64,000 nt of DNA from Lacinutrix sp. 5H-3-7-4 (GCF_000211855.2 NC_015638.1:2825001-2889000); one strand, 5' to 3'. Numbered from the stretch's first letter, positions 55,162 to 64,000 are shown. Numbers and translations: made by a program. Notes: generated by a model from the letters alone, not told the origin.

Positions 55162-56184
55162 ATGGCAAAACAAAATATTTATATACTAGGTATAGAGTCG
55201 TCTTGCGATGATACATCTGCCGCTGTTATATGTAATAACGTTGTTTTAAGCAATGTTGTTGCCAACCAAAAAATACATGAAGAATATGGTGGTGTTGTAC
55301 CAGAATTAGCTTCTAGAGCGCACCAACAAAATATTGTTCCTGTAGTACATCAAGCCTTAAAACAAGCAAATATAACTAAGCACGAATTAAGTGCTATTGC
55401 ATTTACAAGTGGTCCTGGATTAATGGGTTCTTTATTAGTAGGTACATCGTTCGCAAAATCTTTTGCTTTTGGTTTAAACATTCCAATTATAGATGTAAAC
55501 CATATGCAAGCGCATATTCTTGCTCATTTTATAAAAGAAGAAAATTTTAAACAACCAGAATTTCCGTTTTTAGGTTTAACCATTTCTGGCGGTCATACAC
55601 AAATTGTTCGTGTAGACGATTATTTTAAAATGAATGTTATTGGCGAGACTATTGATGATGCTGTTGGAGAAGCTTTTGATAAAAGCGGAAAAATTTTAGG
55701 TTTAGGTTATCCTGCTGGCCCAGAAATAGATAGGCGTGCAAAATTAGGAAACCCAAAAGCTTTTAAATTTACAAAACCAAAAGTTGATGGTTTAAACTTT
55801 AGTTTCTCTGGATTTAAAACTGCTGTTTTATATTTTATTCAAAAAGAAGTAAAAAAGAATCCTAATTTTATTGAAAATAATCTTAATGATATTTGTGCTT
55901 CAATACAATACACAATTATTGGAATTTTAATAGACAAACTAAAACTTGCAAGTAAAGAAACAGGTATAAAACACATTGCTATTGGTGGTGGCGTATCGGC
56001 AAATTCTGGTATTAGAAATGCACTTAAAAGTGGTGAACAAAAATTTGGTTGGACTACGTATGTTCCTAAATTTGAATACACAACAGATAATGCTGGAATG
56101 ATTGCTATTGTTGGTTATTTAAAGTATTTAAAAAGTGATTTTGCAACACAAGATGTAATGGCATCTCCAAGATTAAAAATATAA
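55162..56184 (+). CDS. tsaD: tRNA N6-adenosine threonylcarbamoyltransferase TsaD
   Basis: A 340-residue TsaD (Kae1/YgjD) which, with TsaB and TsaE, attaches the threonylcarbamoyl group to A37 of ANN-decoding tRNAs. Motifs are ILGIESSCDDTSAAV at the start, the iron-binding HMQAHILAHF near residue 114, LTISGGHTQIV near 140 and GGGVSANSG near 280. Full length and complete. It is divergent from tamB with a 127-base gap from the TTG of tamB and has a good predicted -7 box. Confidence 0.96.
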   Translation: MAKQNIYILGIESSCDDTSAAVICNNVVLSNVVANQKIHEEYGGVVPELASRAHQQNIVPVVHQALKQANITKHELSAIAFTSGPGLMGSLLVGTSFAKSFAFGLNIPIIDVNHMQAHILAHFIKEENFKQPEFPFLGLTISGGHTQIVRVDDYFKMNVIGETIDDAVGEAFDKSGKILGLGYPAGPEIDRRAKLGNPKAFKFTKPKVDGLNFSFSGFKTAVLYFIQKEVKKNPNFIENNLNDICASIQYTIIGILIDKLKLASKETGIKHIAIGGGVSANSGIRNALKSGEQKFGWTTYVPKFEYTTDNAGMIAIVGYLKYLKSDFATQDVMASPRLKI

Positions 56185-56236
56185 TTTTTTTTGAATTTTT
56201 AAAGCTTTAAAATTAAGCAAAACCTCTATATATTAA

Positions 56237-56851
56237 ATGCATAACGAAACCATAATTTTTATTTTAAACTTATTTCTTTATGGTTTTTGTTTTACAGCTA
56301 TAGCTAGTTATATTTTAGCTGCTTTTAAAATTAATAATTTACGTAGTTGGAACACTTCATTTTACTATTATATAATTAAAACAATACGTATAATTGCATT
56401 ATTATACTTTAAATACTACCTAAGCTATTTAATATCATTTTACCTATCTACAGACCAGGTTTTATTTACAATTAGAGCAACAGGACCTTATTGGTTTTCC
56501 TATTGGTTTATGTTGTTAAGGCCATTATTATTTTGCTTATTAATTCAACTGTTTTGGTTTAAAAGTTTTCAAATAAAAAATATAAAAAGTTTTCTTTTAA
56601 TTCTATCAATTTTACTGTTAATAATAGCTTCTGGCGAAAATTTAGAACGTTTTGTAATTTTAACAATAACAATACATCGTGACTACATACCAGATACTTT
56701 AATTACTAATTATTTTACACATCAAGGCTTTAACTTAAACCTATATTTACTTTTTATTCTTGTATTTATAATAGAACGCCTATTAATTTTCACTGCATTA
56801 ACACTATTAATTAGAAGTGTATCACTAAGAATCAAGATAAAAACAAGCTAA
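56237..56851 (+). CDS. polytopic membrane protein, unknown
   Basis: A 204-residue, strongly hydrophobic protein with five or six predicted helices (around residues 7-28, 45-70, 85-110, 113-135 and 165-195) and few charged residues, ending in a short basic tail SLRIKIKTS. No family recognised. It follows tsaD by 52 bases on the same strand and may be co-transcribed. Confidence 0.6.
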   Translation: MHNETIIFILNLFLYGFCFTAIASYILAAFKINNLRSWNTSFYYYIIKTIRIIALLYFKYYLSYLISFYLSTDQVLFTIRATGPYWFSYWFMLLRPLLFCLLIQLFWFKSFQIKNIKSFLLILSILLLIIASGENLERFVILTITIHRDYIPDTLITNYFTHQGFNLNLYLLFILVFIIERLLIFTALTLLIRSVSLRIKIKTS

Positions 56852-56875
56852 AAAATTAAAAAAATATAGCTTGTT
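56842..56875 (+). terminator. possible hairpin at the end of the membrane-protein gene
   Basis: AACAAGCTA (56842-56850) pairs with TAGCTTGTT (56867-56875) around an A-rich 16-base loop, overlapping the stop codon. No T run follows on the plus strand, so it may be a weak terminator or an mRNA-end stabiliser. Confidence 0.3.
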
Positions 56876-56965
56876 GAAATTAGTGTTAATAACCTTATAG
56901 ATTATTTTAAATAAGAACTTTATTTTTTGTTTTTTTGTATTGAAAAGCCAACAAATATTCAATAA

Positions 56966-57601
56966 ATGAAGAATTTACTACTACTCTTATTTTTAAGTTT
57001 AACAATTTTAACAAACGCTCAAACTGCCATAAAAAAAGAGTTAAAATCTATTGAAACCGAAGAACAAGCAGAAGCTTATTTAGAAACTAAAAAATCTAAA
57101 AAAAATAAGATTTTAGTATTTAATGAAGAAAAACACCAATCTAAACTCGCAAAAGAGCTTATAGAAATGCCTGTTGGTTTTACTAAAAATGAAAGAACCC
57201 AGTTTAAAAAAACACACTATAAAGTAATTAAAAAAGAAAAAGTACCGCATTATAGAATTAGCTATATATTTTTTGATGGTAATAAAATGGATGCTAGCAA
57301 AATTTACGACTTAAGAAAAACAATCATGGTAGAACATGGTAAAGGTGTGCCTTTTGAAGATTTAGCAAACAAATATTCTATGGCTAAAAACACACGAAAA
57401 GGTGCCGATTCTGGTTGGGTAAAAGATGGAGACATGCCAATAGAAATAGAAAATGAGGCTTTTAATTTAAAACACCAAGTAAACGATATTTACGATGTAA
57501 AAACCGAAAAAGACAACGGCTATTATATCATTAAAAAAACGTATCGCATTAAAGAAATTAGAGAAGTAAGTGTTTTAAAAGTTTTAGAAACAATAGACTA
57601 A
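56966..57601 (+). CDS. exported PpiC-type (parvulin) peptidyl-prolyl isomerase
   Basis: A 211-residue protein with signal peptide LLLLLFLSLTILTNAQ and a C-terminal parvulin-type PPIase domain. In this domain FEDLANKYSM, GADSGWVKDGDMP and NGYYIIKK match the rotamase pattern of SurA/PrsA. It should help fold periplasmic or outer-membrane proteins. The N-terminal charged 90 residues have no clear match. The stop overlaps the rsmE start by one base (TAATG), so the two are translationally coupled. Confidence 0.82.
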   Translation: MKNLLLLLFLSLTILTNAQTAIKKELKSIETEEQAEAYLETKKSKKNKILVFNEEKHQSKLAKELIEMPVGFTKNERTQFKKTHYKVIKKEKVPHYRISYIFFDGNKMDASKIYDLRKTIMVEHGKGVPFEDLANKYSMAKNTRKGADSGWVKDGDMPIEIENEAFNLKHQVNDIYDVKTEKDNGYYIIKKTYRIKEIREVSVLKVLETID

Positions 57602-58305
57602 TGCAACTATTCTACAGTCCAGACATCTCGAAAAACCAAGACCAATTTACTTTCTCTAAAGAGGAAAGCAGACATATTGTTAAGGTTCTTAGAAAAAGAG
57701 ATGGAGACATATTACATATTACAAATGGAAAAGGTGACGTCTTTACAGCAGTAATACTTATTGCTGCAATAAAAAGTTGTACTGTAGAAATTAAAGAAGT
57801 AGTTACACAAAACCCTTTAAATTATAACTTGCATTTAGCTGTTGCACCAACAAAAATGAATGACCGCTACGAGTGGTTTTTAGAAAAAGCTACAGAAATT
57901 GGTATAAGTAGCATCACGCCTATTATTTGCGACCATAGTGAGCGAAAAGTAATAAAAGAAGACAGATTTGAAAAAATATTGCAATCTGCAATGAAACAAT
58001 CACTAAGCGCTTATTTACCAAAATTAAATCCTGCAATAGCATTTAAAGAATTTTTAAAGCAAGATTTTAACAGTGCATTATATATTGCGCATTGCGAAGA
58101 AACCAATAAAAAATCCTTAAAAAAGGTATTACAAACCAATACAGATATTACTATTTTAATTGGACCAGAAGGTGATTTTAGTACAAAAGAAATAGAATTA
58201 GCACTTGCCAATAATTATATACCTGTTACATTGGGAGAAACACGTTTAAGAACAGAAACCGCGGCAATTGTTGCTTGCCATTCTGTTGCATTTGTAAACG
58301 AATAA
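57601..58305 (+). CDS. rsmE: 16S rRNA (uracil1498-N3)-methyltransferase
   Basis: A 234-residue SPOUT-fold enzyme methylating U1498 of 16S rRNA. It has the N-terminal PUA-like part (SRHIVKVLRKRDGD near 25), KMNDRYEWFLEKATEIGIS near 80-100, and the knot IGPEGDFSTKEIELA near 178 with GETRLRTETA near 205, which binds SAM. Complete. It is coupled to the PpiC gene by a one-base overlap. Confidence 0.94.
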   Translation: MQLFYSPDISKNQDQFTFSKEESRHIVKVLRKRDGDILHITNGKGDVFTAVILIAAIKSCTVEIKEVVTQNPLNYNLHLAVAPTKMNDRYEWFLEKATEIGISSITPIICDHSERKVIKEDRFEKILQSAMKQSLSAYLPKLNPAIAFKEFLKQDFNSALYIAHCEETNKKSLKKVLQTNTDITILIGPEGDFSTKEIELALANNYIPVTLGETRLRTETAAIVACHSVAFVNE

Positions 58306-58449
58306 TTACATATTTATAATATTACAAAAGCATCAATTAATATTTAGATTATAAAGTTTTATAAAAAATTATAATTCTAGCTTAATATGTAAAGTAATAA
58401 ATTAGATCTAAAATGTATTTTGCATAACAATTATAATTATTTTTGAAAT

Positions 58450-59118
58450 ATGATCTACAGTCCAAAAACGTTTATATCATTAGTTATAATTGCTTTGTTT
58501 ACCTCATTTTTCTCTGTAAAAAGTGACGCTCAAGATTTAGCAATTTTAAAATACAAAGGTGGTGGCGATTGGTATTCAAATCCTACAGCTTTACCAAACC
58601 TTATTAAATTTTGTAATGAAAATATAGAAACAGAAATAAACACTAAACCAGAAACAGTAGAAGCTGGAAGTACAGATATTTTTCAATATCCTTTATTACA
58701 CATGACAGGACATGGTAATGTTTTTTTTAATGAGGAAGAAGCACAAAACTTAAAGCTATATCTTGAAAGCGGCGGTTTTTTACATATAGATGATAACTAC
58801 GGTATGAAAGATTATGTAGTCAAAGAATTAAAAAAAGTGTTTCCAAATCAAGAATTAAAAGAATTACCAAAAAGTCACGAAATATTTAATACAGCTTTTA
58901 AATTTGCTCAAGGATTACCAAAAATTCATGAACACGATGGAAAGAGACCACAAGCTTTAGTGTTATTTTATAAATCACGATTAGTTGTATTATTAACATT
59001 AGAAAGTGATTTAGGTGATGGTTGGGAAGACCAAGAGGTACATAACGATCCAGAAGATGTAAGACTAAAAGCCCTACAAATGGGAGCTAATATTGTTAAA
59101 TACGCTTTTGAAAATTAA
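58450..59118 (+). CDS. DUF4159 domain-containing exported protein
   Basis: A 222-residue protein: signal peptide about residues 1-27 (ending SDAQ), then a DUF4159 domain, a glutamine-amidotransferase-like fold, with LKYKGGGDWYSNPT near 33, YPLLHMTGHGNVFF near 75 and GGFLHIDDNYG near 105. Function unknown. In many bacteria DUF4159 sits in MoxR/BatA operons; here it is alone in a 144-base gap after rsmE. A perfect TATTTTTG lies only four bases before the ATG (58438-58445); if real, the message would be leaderless. Confidence 0.78.
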   Translation: MIYSPKTFISLVIIALFTSFFSVKSDAQDLAILKYKGGGDWYSNPTALPNLIKFCNENIETEINTKPETVEAGSTDIFQYPLLHMTGHGNVFFNEEEAQNLKLYLESGGFLHIDDNYGMKDYVVKELKKVFPNQELKELPKSHEIFNTAFKFAQGLPKIHEHDGKRPQALVLFYKSRLVVLLTLESDLGDGWEDQEVHNDPEDVRLKALQMGANIVKYAFEN

Positions 59119-59124
59119 AAATCT

Positions 59125-59292
59125 ATGAATACTATTTTGGATATAGTTTCTTCGGTTTTTGATTTCTTTTTTCAATTTTCTCTAAAAGACAAAAACAATA
59201 AAAAACTTCCTAAATCACTTTTAATAATAATTATATTTTTAACTATTATCATCCCGATATCAATTATAATATACATTGAATCACAAGTGTAA
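59125..59292 (+). CDS. 55-residue single-pass membrane protein
   Basis: A short frame with ATG six bases after the DUF4159 stop. It encodes an N-terminal amphipathic part (MNTILDIVSSVFDFFFQ), a basic patch (KDKNNKKLPK) and one hydrophobic helix near residues 32-51. The tight spacing and the composition typical of membrane proteins argue that it is real. No family recognised. Confidence 0.5.
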   Translation: MNTILDIVSSVFDFFFQFSLKDKNNKKLPKSLLIIIIFLTIIIPISIIIYIESQV

Positions 59293-59315
59293 TAATACTA
59301 ATTCAATATAAAAAT

Positions 59316-59816
59316 TTGCAACTCACTCATTACAATACCACTTTTAAAAAACAACAATTTTCTATCACTATTATTTGTGAGAACGTTACAAATGCTCCAA
59401 ATATTGGGAGTTTATTTCGTACTGCAGATGCTTTTGGTGTAGAAAAAATTATTTTTTGTGGCAGCAAAATTCCTTTAGGAAGAAAAATGACAAAAACCTC
59501 GAGAACTACAGAAAAATTTATAAAATACCAAGAAAGAGAAACTGTTGAAGAAGTAATTATAGAACTAAAAAAAAGTAATTATTCTATTTTAGCTTTAGAA
59601 ATTACAGATAATAGTAAACCAATACACACTTTTAATGTACCTACAAAAAAGCCTATTGCAATAGTAATTGGTGATGAAAATTTTGGCATATCTAATACTG
59701 CTTTAAAACAAACCGATGCCATTATACACATAGATATGTTTGGGCAAAACAGTAGTATGAATGTAGTACAAGCAACCACAGTTGCACTATATGAAATTAC
59801 AAAACAATTACGTTAA
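59316..59816 (+). CDS. SpoU (TrmH) family RNA methyltransferase
   Basis: A 166-residue SPOUT methyltransferase. Motif 1 is NVTNAPNIGSLFRTADAFGV near residue 25, motif 2 IVIGDENFGISN near 115 and motif 3 IDMFGQNSSMNVVQATTVA near 138. It lacks the N-terminal substrate domain of RlmB and has the size of TrmL or a minimal TrmH, so 2'-O-methylation of a tRNA ribose is likely. The target is not identifiable. Start is TTG. It lies 23 bases after the 55-residue membrane protein. Confidence 0.88.
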   Translation: MQLTHYNTTFKKQQFSITIICENVTNAPNIGSLFRTADAFGVEKIIFCGSKIPLGRKMTKTSRTTEKFIKYQERETVEEVIIELKKSNYSILALEITDNSKPIHTFNVPTKKPIAIVIGDENFGISNTALKQTDAIIHIDMFGQNSSMNVVQATTVALYEITKQLR

Positions 59817-59885
59817 AAAATACGATTTCTAAAGTTTTACATTAAAAACTAATTGTTTAGCTTTACTAACTAAAACTAATAAATT

Positions 59886-60977
59886 TTGACATCTAAAATT
59901 ATATCAAACGGTATTTTAAGGGCATTTGCCATTATTGTAGGCATTGTTATATTGCTTTGGTTTCTATACACTATACAATCTGTAATTGCATATTTAGCAA
60001 TAGCAGGTGTAATTTCTCTAATAGGAAGACCTTTAGTTATTTTTTTAAAACGAAAATTAAAATTTAATGATACGGTTGCAGTAATAACCACGATGTTTCT
60101 ATTTATTTTAGTTATCGCTGCTATAATTGGTATGTTTATTCCGTTAGCTATAGAGCAAGGTCAAAATTTATCGCTTTTAAATATAGACCAATTACAAACT
60201 AATATAGAAAACCTATACCAGGAGTTTATTCAGCATTTTAATTTAAATAAAACAGATGTAGAAGAATCTATTAAAGATTCAAAAGTGTTTTCAAAATTAA
60301 ATTTTGGTTTTATACCAAACTTCTTAAACGCTGTAGTAACAGGTTTTGGAAGCTTTAGTATTGGTTTATTTTCGGTGTTATTTATTTCATTTTTCTTTTT
60401 AAAAGACAGTAATTTATTTGGCTCTTCAATATTAACAATATTTCCAAAAGCTCAAGAATCTCGTATTAAAAAATCATTTATAACAATTAGAGATTTATTA
60501 TCAAGATACTTTGGAGGTTTATTATTACAGTTACTTATTTTGTTTACAATTTACTCTATTGTCCTCCTTATTTTTGGTATAGAAAATGCCGTAATTATAG
60601 CTTCACTTTGTGCTCTTTTAAATATTATACCTTACGTTGGACCAATAATTAGTGGTGTTTTAATAATATTACTTACCATGTCTAGCAACTTAGGCCAAAG
60701 TTTTAGTGATGTTATTCTACCTAAAACCATGTATGTCATGATTGGGTTTATTGTGGCACAATTAGTAGATAATTTCTTTTCACAACCTTTTATATTTTCT
60801 AAAAGTGTAAAGTCTCATCCTTTAGAAATTTTTATAGTAATTATTATTGTTGGCTTGTTATTTGGCATAGTAGGTTTAATAATTGCAGTGCCATTATATA
60901 CAGCTTTAAAAGTAATTGCAAAAGAATTTCTTTCGGAATACAGAATCGTAAAAAGATTAACCAAAGGATTAGAATAA
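59886..60977 (+). CDS. AI-2E family transporter
   Basis: A 363-residue membrane protein of the AI-2E (PerM/YdiK) family. It has two N-terminal helices, a cytoplasmic/periplasmic helical stretch (about 90-145), then five to six helices; FLKDSN near 163, ISRYFGG-like SRYFGGLLLQL near 205 and LLNIIPYVGPIISG near 245 are the family pattern. Members were first linked to autoinducer-2 export; others act as Na+/H+ antiporters, so the substrate is not certain. TTG start, 69 bases after the methyltransferase gene. Confidence 0.85.
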   Translation: MTSKIISNGILRAFAIIVGIVILLWFLYTIQSVIAYLAIAGVISLIGRPLVIFLKRKLKFNDTVAVITTMFLFILVIAAIIGMFIPLAIEQGQNLSLLNIDQLQTNIENLYQEFIQHFNLNKTDVEESIKDSKVFSKLNFGFIPNFLNAVVTGFGSFSIGLFSVLFISFFFLKDSNLFGSSILTIFPKAQESRIKKSFITIRDLLSRYFGGLLLQLLILFTIYSIVLLIFGIENAVIIASLCALLNIIPYVGPIISGVLIILLTMSSNLGQSFSDVILPKTMYVMIGFIVAQLVDNFFSQPFIFSKSVKSHPLEIFIVIIIVGLLFGIVGLIIAVPLYTALKVIAKEFLSEYRIVKRLTKGLE

Positions 60978-60987
60978 AACTATACTT

Positions 60988-62169
60988 TTGAATTCCAATA
61001 TTTTAAACAAAGACGTACAAGAATACATCGCTAATAATATTAATTCTAATATTACCGAATTAATATTAAAAGGTATAAGCTTTCCAAATATTGAAACATC
61101 TCAATTAATAGAACAAATTGAAGCTAAAAAACGTTCTCAAAAAAAGCTACCTACTTGGTTTTCTACTAAAAACATATACTATCCCAATAAATTAAATATA
61201 GAGCAAACCTCTTCTGAGATTACTGCAAAATATAAAGCAAGTTTAGTTTCAGGAGAATCAATAATAGATTTAACAGGAGGTTTTGGTGTAGATTGTTATT
61301 ATTTTTCCAAGCAAATAAACCATGTAACACATTGTGATATAAATATAGAATTATCGAAAATTGTCAAACATAATTCTAATAAATTACAAATAAAAAACAT
61401 GACTTGTTACCCTAAAAATGGGTTAGATGTTTTAACCGAAGAACAAACAAACTACGATTGGATATATGTAGATCCTTCAAGACGTGATGATATAAAAGGC
61501 AAAGTTTTTTTGCTAAAAGATTGCTTACCAAATATTCCAAAACATTTAGATTTATTATTTAAAAAATCTAAAAATGTGATGATTAAAACATCTCCTCTAA
61601 TAGATATTACGTCTGGAATTAATGAATTATCACAGGTTAAAGAAATTTATTGTGTTGCAGTAAACAATGAAGTAAAAGAATTGCTTTGGATTTTAGATCG
61701 TGAGTTTAATGGTGAAATTAAAATTAAAACAACAAACATTACAAAACAAAACAAGCAGGTTTTTAATTTTAGCTTAACTGAAGAAATACAAGCTAATGCT
61801 CAACTTAGCGAGCCACTAACTTATTTATACGAACCTAATGCTACCATTTTAAAAGCAGGTGCTTTTAATGTTATTGCTAATAAATTAAATCTCTACAAAC
61901 TACATAAACATTCACATTTATATACTTCTGAAAAAATAGTAGATTTTCCTGGAAGACAATTTAAAATTGAAACCGTAGTAGAGTATAATAAAAAGAAATT
62001 TAAAAAAGCTTTTAAAGAAACTAAAGCAAATGTAACTACAAGAAATTTTCCTGAGCCTGTGCAATTAATTCGAAAAAAATTATTACTTAAAGATGGTGGA
62101 GATAAATATTTATTTTTCACAACTAATACTTTAAATAAAAAAATAGTGATTATTTGCACTAAAGCCTAA
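60988..62169 (+). CDS. class I SAM-dependent methyltransferase with THUMP-like domain (PG1098-like)
   Basis: A 393-residue protein. A middle Rossmann methyltransferase domain has LVSGESIIDLTGGFGVDCYY near residue 88-107, THCDINIELSKIV near 113 and YVDPSRRDDIKGKVFLL near 160, a DPxR-type catalytic motif like that of RNA or DNA base methyltransferases. A C-terminal domain (FPGRQFKIETVVEYNKKKFK near 315) resembles THUMP-like domains. N-terminal 80 residues are helical. Likely an RNA methyltransferase of unknown target. TTG start, ten bases after the AI-2E transporter stop; convergent with pdeM by a four-base overlap. Confidence 0.75.
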   Translation: MNSNILNKDVQEYIANNINSNITELILKGISFPNIETSQLIEQIEAKKRSQKKLPTWFSTKNIYYPNKLNIEQTSSEITAKYKASLVSGESIIDLTGGFGVDCYYFSKQINHVTHCDINIELSKIVKHNSNKLQIKNMTCYPKNGLDVLTEEQTNYDWIYVDPSRRDDIKGKVFLLKDCLPNIPKHLDLLFKKSKNVMIKTSPLIDITSGINELSQVKEIYCVAVNNEVKELLWILDREFNGEIKIKTTNITKQNKQVFNFSLTEEIQANAQLSEPLTYLYEPNATILKAGAFNVIANKLNLYKLHKHSHLYTSEKIVDFPGRQFKIETVVEYNKKKFKKAFKETKANVTTRNFPEPVQLIRKKLLLKDGGDKYLFFTTNTLNKKIVIICTKA

Positions 62170-62816
62170 ACCTTATAAATACCACCATCTGTAAAAGCGT
62201 AATTAACACATTCTTTAGGACAGTTTTTTGTATTCAAACCTGTAAATAAACTAAACGCAGGCAATATAAGTTGGTTACTACTAACTTGATAACAAGGTAG
62301 TTTTATAAATTGTTTAGCTTTACCTTTAATAATAACACCAGGATGTGTGTGGCCAGAAATTATAAATTCATTTGCATTACTTTTCACATTATCATGTACA
62401 AAAGATGTTTTTTTAATACTCTTTTTAGGTCTGTGAATAGTAATGTTTAAATCCTTATATAAAGCTAGAAAAAGTCTATCGTGATTTCCAATAATAAGCT
62501 CGAAATTTATATTAGGAAACTGTTGTAGCCAAATTTTAAAATGTGCTACATCGGTATTAAACTCTGCATGAAAAAGATCACCTACAATTAGTACTGTTTT
62601 AGGTTTAAAAAACGTTATTAAAGCTTTTAAACGCTCCAAATCTTTAATTAAAACATTATCAGGAATTGGAATGCCATGTTTTCTAAAATGAGCAGATTTA
62701 CCTACGTGCAAATCTGAAAGCACAAGTGCGCCTTCACTTTCCCAATACAAAGCACGTTGATTGGTAAGTGTAAATGTTTCTTGATTACAAATTATGTTTT
62801 TTGTTACAATGTGCAA
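62166..62816 (-). CDS. pdeM: ligase-associated DNA damage response endonuclease PdeM
   Basis: A 216-residue metallophosphoesterase. Motifs in order are LSDLHVGKSAHFRKHGI near residue 34, IVGDLFHAE near 77, IGNHDRL near 110 and SGHTHPGVI near 155. PdeM is part of a four-gene module with an ATP-dependent DNA ligase, an exonuclease and a helicase, of undefined DNA-repair role. It begins one base after the stop of the helicase gene, which confirms the module; the other two genes would lie further out on the right. Confidence 0.88.
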   Translation of the reverse strand: MHIVTKNIICNQETFTLTNQRALYWESEGALVLSDLHVGKSAHFRKHGIPIPDNVLIKDLERLKALITFFKPKTVLIVGDLFHAEFNTDVAHFKIWLQQFPNINFELIIGNHDRLFLALYKDLNITIHRPKKSIKKTSFVHDNVKSNANEFIISGHTHPGVIIKGKAKQFIKLPCYQVSSNQLILPAFSLFTGLNTKNCPKECVNYAFTDGGIYKV

Positions 62817-62817
62817 C

Positions 62818-64000
62818 TTAATCTAATTTAAAAACTTGCTGTTGAATGCGAGCAATACGTTTTCCTATAGCTTCGTTACTAATTGTACTTCGAAGTCTAT
62901 CTACTTTTATAGGAAAACTCAAAGGTGTAAAAGATTTTGCTCTTTTAATAATAATCTTACTATTTTCTATTCTTTTAAATGCTGCCTGCATGCGTACTTC
63001 TTCTAATTGCTGATTAAAAACTTCGGTATAAGCTTGTTTTAAAAGTAAATTATCTGGTTCGTTTTCATCGAGAACTCTAAAAATTAAACCCGAACTTGAT
63101 TGCAAACTCTTATTATTTTTACGTGTTCCTGGTTGCGATTGTACAACCAATCCTGCAATTACAGCAATATCTCTAAATTTTCTAGAAGCCATTTCTGCTG
63201 CATTTATACTGGCTGTGACATCTTCCATTAAATTTTCTTTAGACAAAATATTTTTTATATTACTTTCATCTAAAGGAATGGCTTGGTCGCTTAATAGCTC
63301 AAAACCATAATCATTCATTGCTATTGTAAAGGTTAACGGCATTATTTTTCCTAATCTATAAGCTACTAATGCAGCAATTACCTCGTGTACCAAGCGACCT
63401 TCAAAAGGATACATAAATAAATGAAAACCATCTTTGGTTTCTATTAATTCTACTAAAAACTCATTTGCCTTTGGAATGTGAGATGTTGTTTCTTGTCTAG
63501 ACAATAAAGGATGTAAAAATTTAAGTTCTTTTTCTCTAGAACCTGGTTTTAACGCATCATTAAGTTTTAATCTTAAAAAATGACTTAAATATGAGGTTAA
63601 TGGTAAACGTCCACCCATCCAACTTGGTGTTATGGCTTTTTTAGATTTGCTTCTTTTAACCAAGACACTCATATCCTTTACCTGTATCATTTCTAAAACA
63701 CGACCTCCAAGAATAAAACTCATTCCTGGTTTTAATTTTGAAATAAAATACTCTTCTATCATACCAATATATCCGCCAGAAATAAATTTAACCATTAGCA
63801 TGGCATCGCTAACAATTACACCAATATTCATTCTATGCAACATAGAAATTCTTCGGCTTTTTACTTTATATAAGCCATCTTCATCTAAAATTACTTTATG
63901 AAATTCTTCATAAGCTTTTAAAGTATTACCACCTTGAGTTATAAACTGAATAGCCCAATTAAAATCGGCTTTAGTCATATAATGAAATGCATGAACTTTA
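62818..64000 (-). CDS. ligase-associated DEXH-box helicase (Lhr-like), C-terminal part
   Basis: The frame runs off the right edge; about 394 residues are visible and the reading frame stays open upstream of the ATG at 63978, which is therefore internal (VHAFHYMTK leads into it). Visible parts are MLHRMNIGVIVSD, FILGGRVLEMI and PSWMGGRLPLTSYLS with GRLVHEVIAALVAYRLG, typical of the C-terminal region of the ligase-associated Lhr-like helicase. The helicase motifs I-VI lie outside the window. Co-transcribed with pdeM. Confidence 0.85.
   Translation of the reverse strand, partial: KVHAFHYMTKADFNWAIQFITQGGNTLKAYEEFHKVILDEDGLYKVKSRRISMLHRMNIGVIVSDAMLMVKFISGGYIGMIEEYFISKLKPGMSFILGGRVLEMIQVKDMSVLVKRSKSKKAITPSWMGGRLPLTSYLSHFLRLKLNDALKPGSREKELKFLHPLLSRQETTSHIPKANEFLVELIETKDGFHLFMYPFEGRLVHEVIAALVAYRLGKIMPLTFTIAMNDYGFELLSDQAIPLDESNIKNILSKENLMEDVTASINAAEMASRKFRDIAVIAGLVVQSQPGTRKNNKSLQSSSGLIFRVLDENEPDNLLLKQAYTEVFNQQLEEVRMQAAFKRIENSKIIIKRAKSFTPLSFPIKVDRLRSTISNEAIGKRIARIQQQVFKLD

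Overview
The window is an ordinary stretch of chromosome from a member of the Bacteroidota, almost certainly family Flavobacteriaceae. Evidence for this is the very AT-rich, densely coding sequence, the -7 promoter boxes of the form TAnnTTTG, weak or absent Shine-Dalgarno sites, several TTG starts, and typical flavobacterial genes: bshA of bacillithiol synthesis, a GH3/serine-hydrolase fusion, an HdrB/HdrC-like Fe-S pair, MutS2 without an Smr domain, and the ligase-associated PdeM/helicase pair. I see no rRNA or tRNA gene, insertion sequence, prophage or CRISPR array, and no gene-free stretch reaches 300 bases.

Layout. 1-10.5 kb (mostly + strand): the tail of a SUI1-type factor, a DUF1835 protein, a nucleoside phosphorylase, an orphan substrate-binding protein, a small lipoprotein, ung (-), a YfcC carrier with an FAD monooxygenase and an SDR, then mutS2 and a DCC-family protein. 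10.5-21.1 kb (- strand): a run of eleven co-directional genes. Five tightly packed genes come first (ATP-grasp ligase, sulfurtransferase, TerB-like protein, N-formylglutamate amidohydrolase family enzyme, QEGLA/DUF1704 metallopeptidase). They are followed by a second, paralogous ATP-grasp ligase, a flavodoxin-family reductase, a DUF1622 membrane protein, egtB, egtD and a one-cysteine Asp/Glu-racemase-like protein. 21.2-33.9 kb: a dicarboxylate symporter, aroC, an LpxH-like phosphatase, a giant FAD/Fe-S dehydrogenase, a small outer-membrane barrel, bshA, the GH3/beta-lactamase-fold fusion and serB. 33.9-44.1 kb: a conserved unknown, a pair of bacterial-PH-domain membrane proteins, the Fe-S redox pair, an MCE/MlaD protein, a cell-wall amidase and, divergently, LptD. 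44.1-55 kb: ridA, a carotenoid-type oxidoreductase, MarC, a DUF3124 lipoprotein, an N-acetylglucosamine kinase-like protein, gapA-pfkA and a 4.4 kb tamB. 55-64 kb (mostly +): tsaD, a PpiC isomerase with rsmE, a DUF4159 protein, small membrane proteins, two further methyltransferases, an AI-2E family transporter, and finally pdeM with the C-terminal part of its helicase partner running off the right edge.

The most interesting region is 11.0-21.1 kb. egtB and egtD point to ergothioneine synthesis, and bshA lies 7-8 kb away, so the organism probably makes both ergothioneine and bacillithiol. The genes upstream (two glutathione-synthetase-like ligases without gshA, a QEGLA protein carrying an HExxxH site, an N-formylglutamate amidohydrolase family enzyme without histidine-degradation neighbours, a sulfurtransferase and a flavoprotein) look like a linked pathway that makes and trims a small peptide or thiol conjugate. 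Its product cannot be read from the sequence. A second structural signal is a family of small hairpins ending in RCGGAAA, found just ahead of three start codons.
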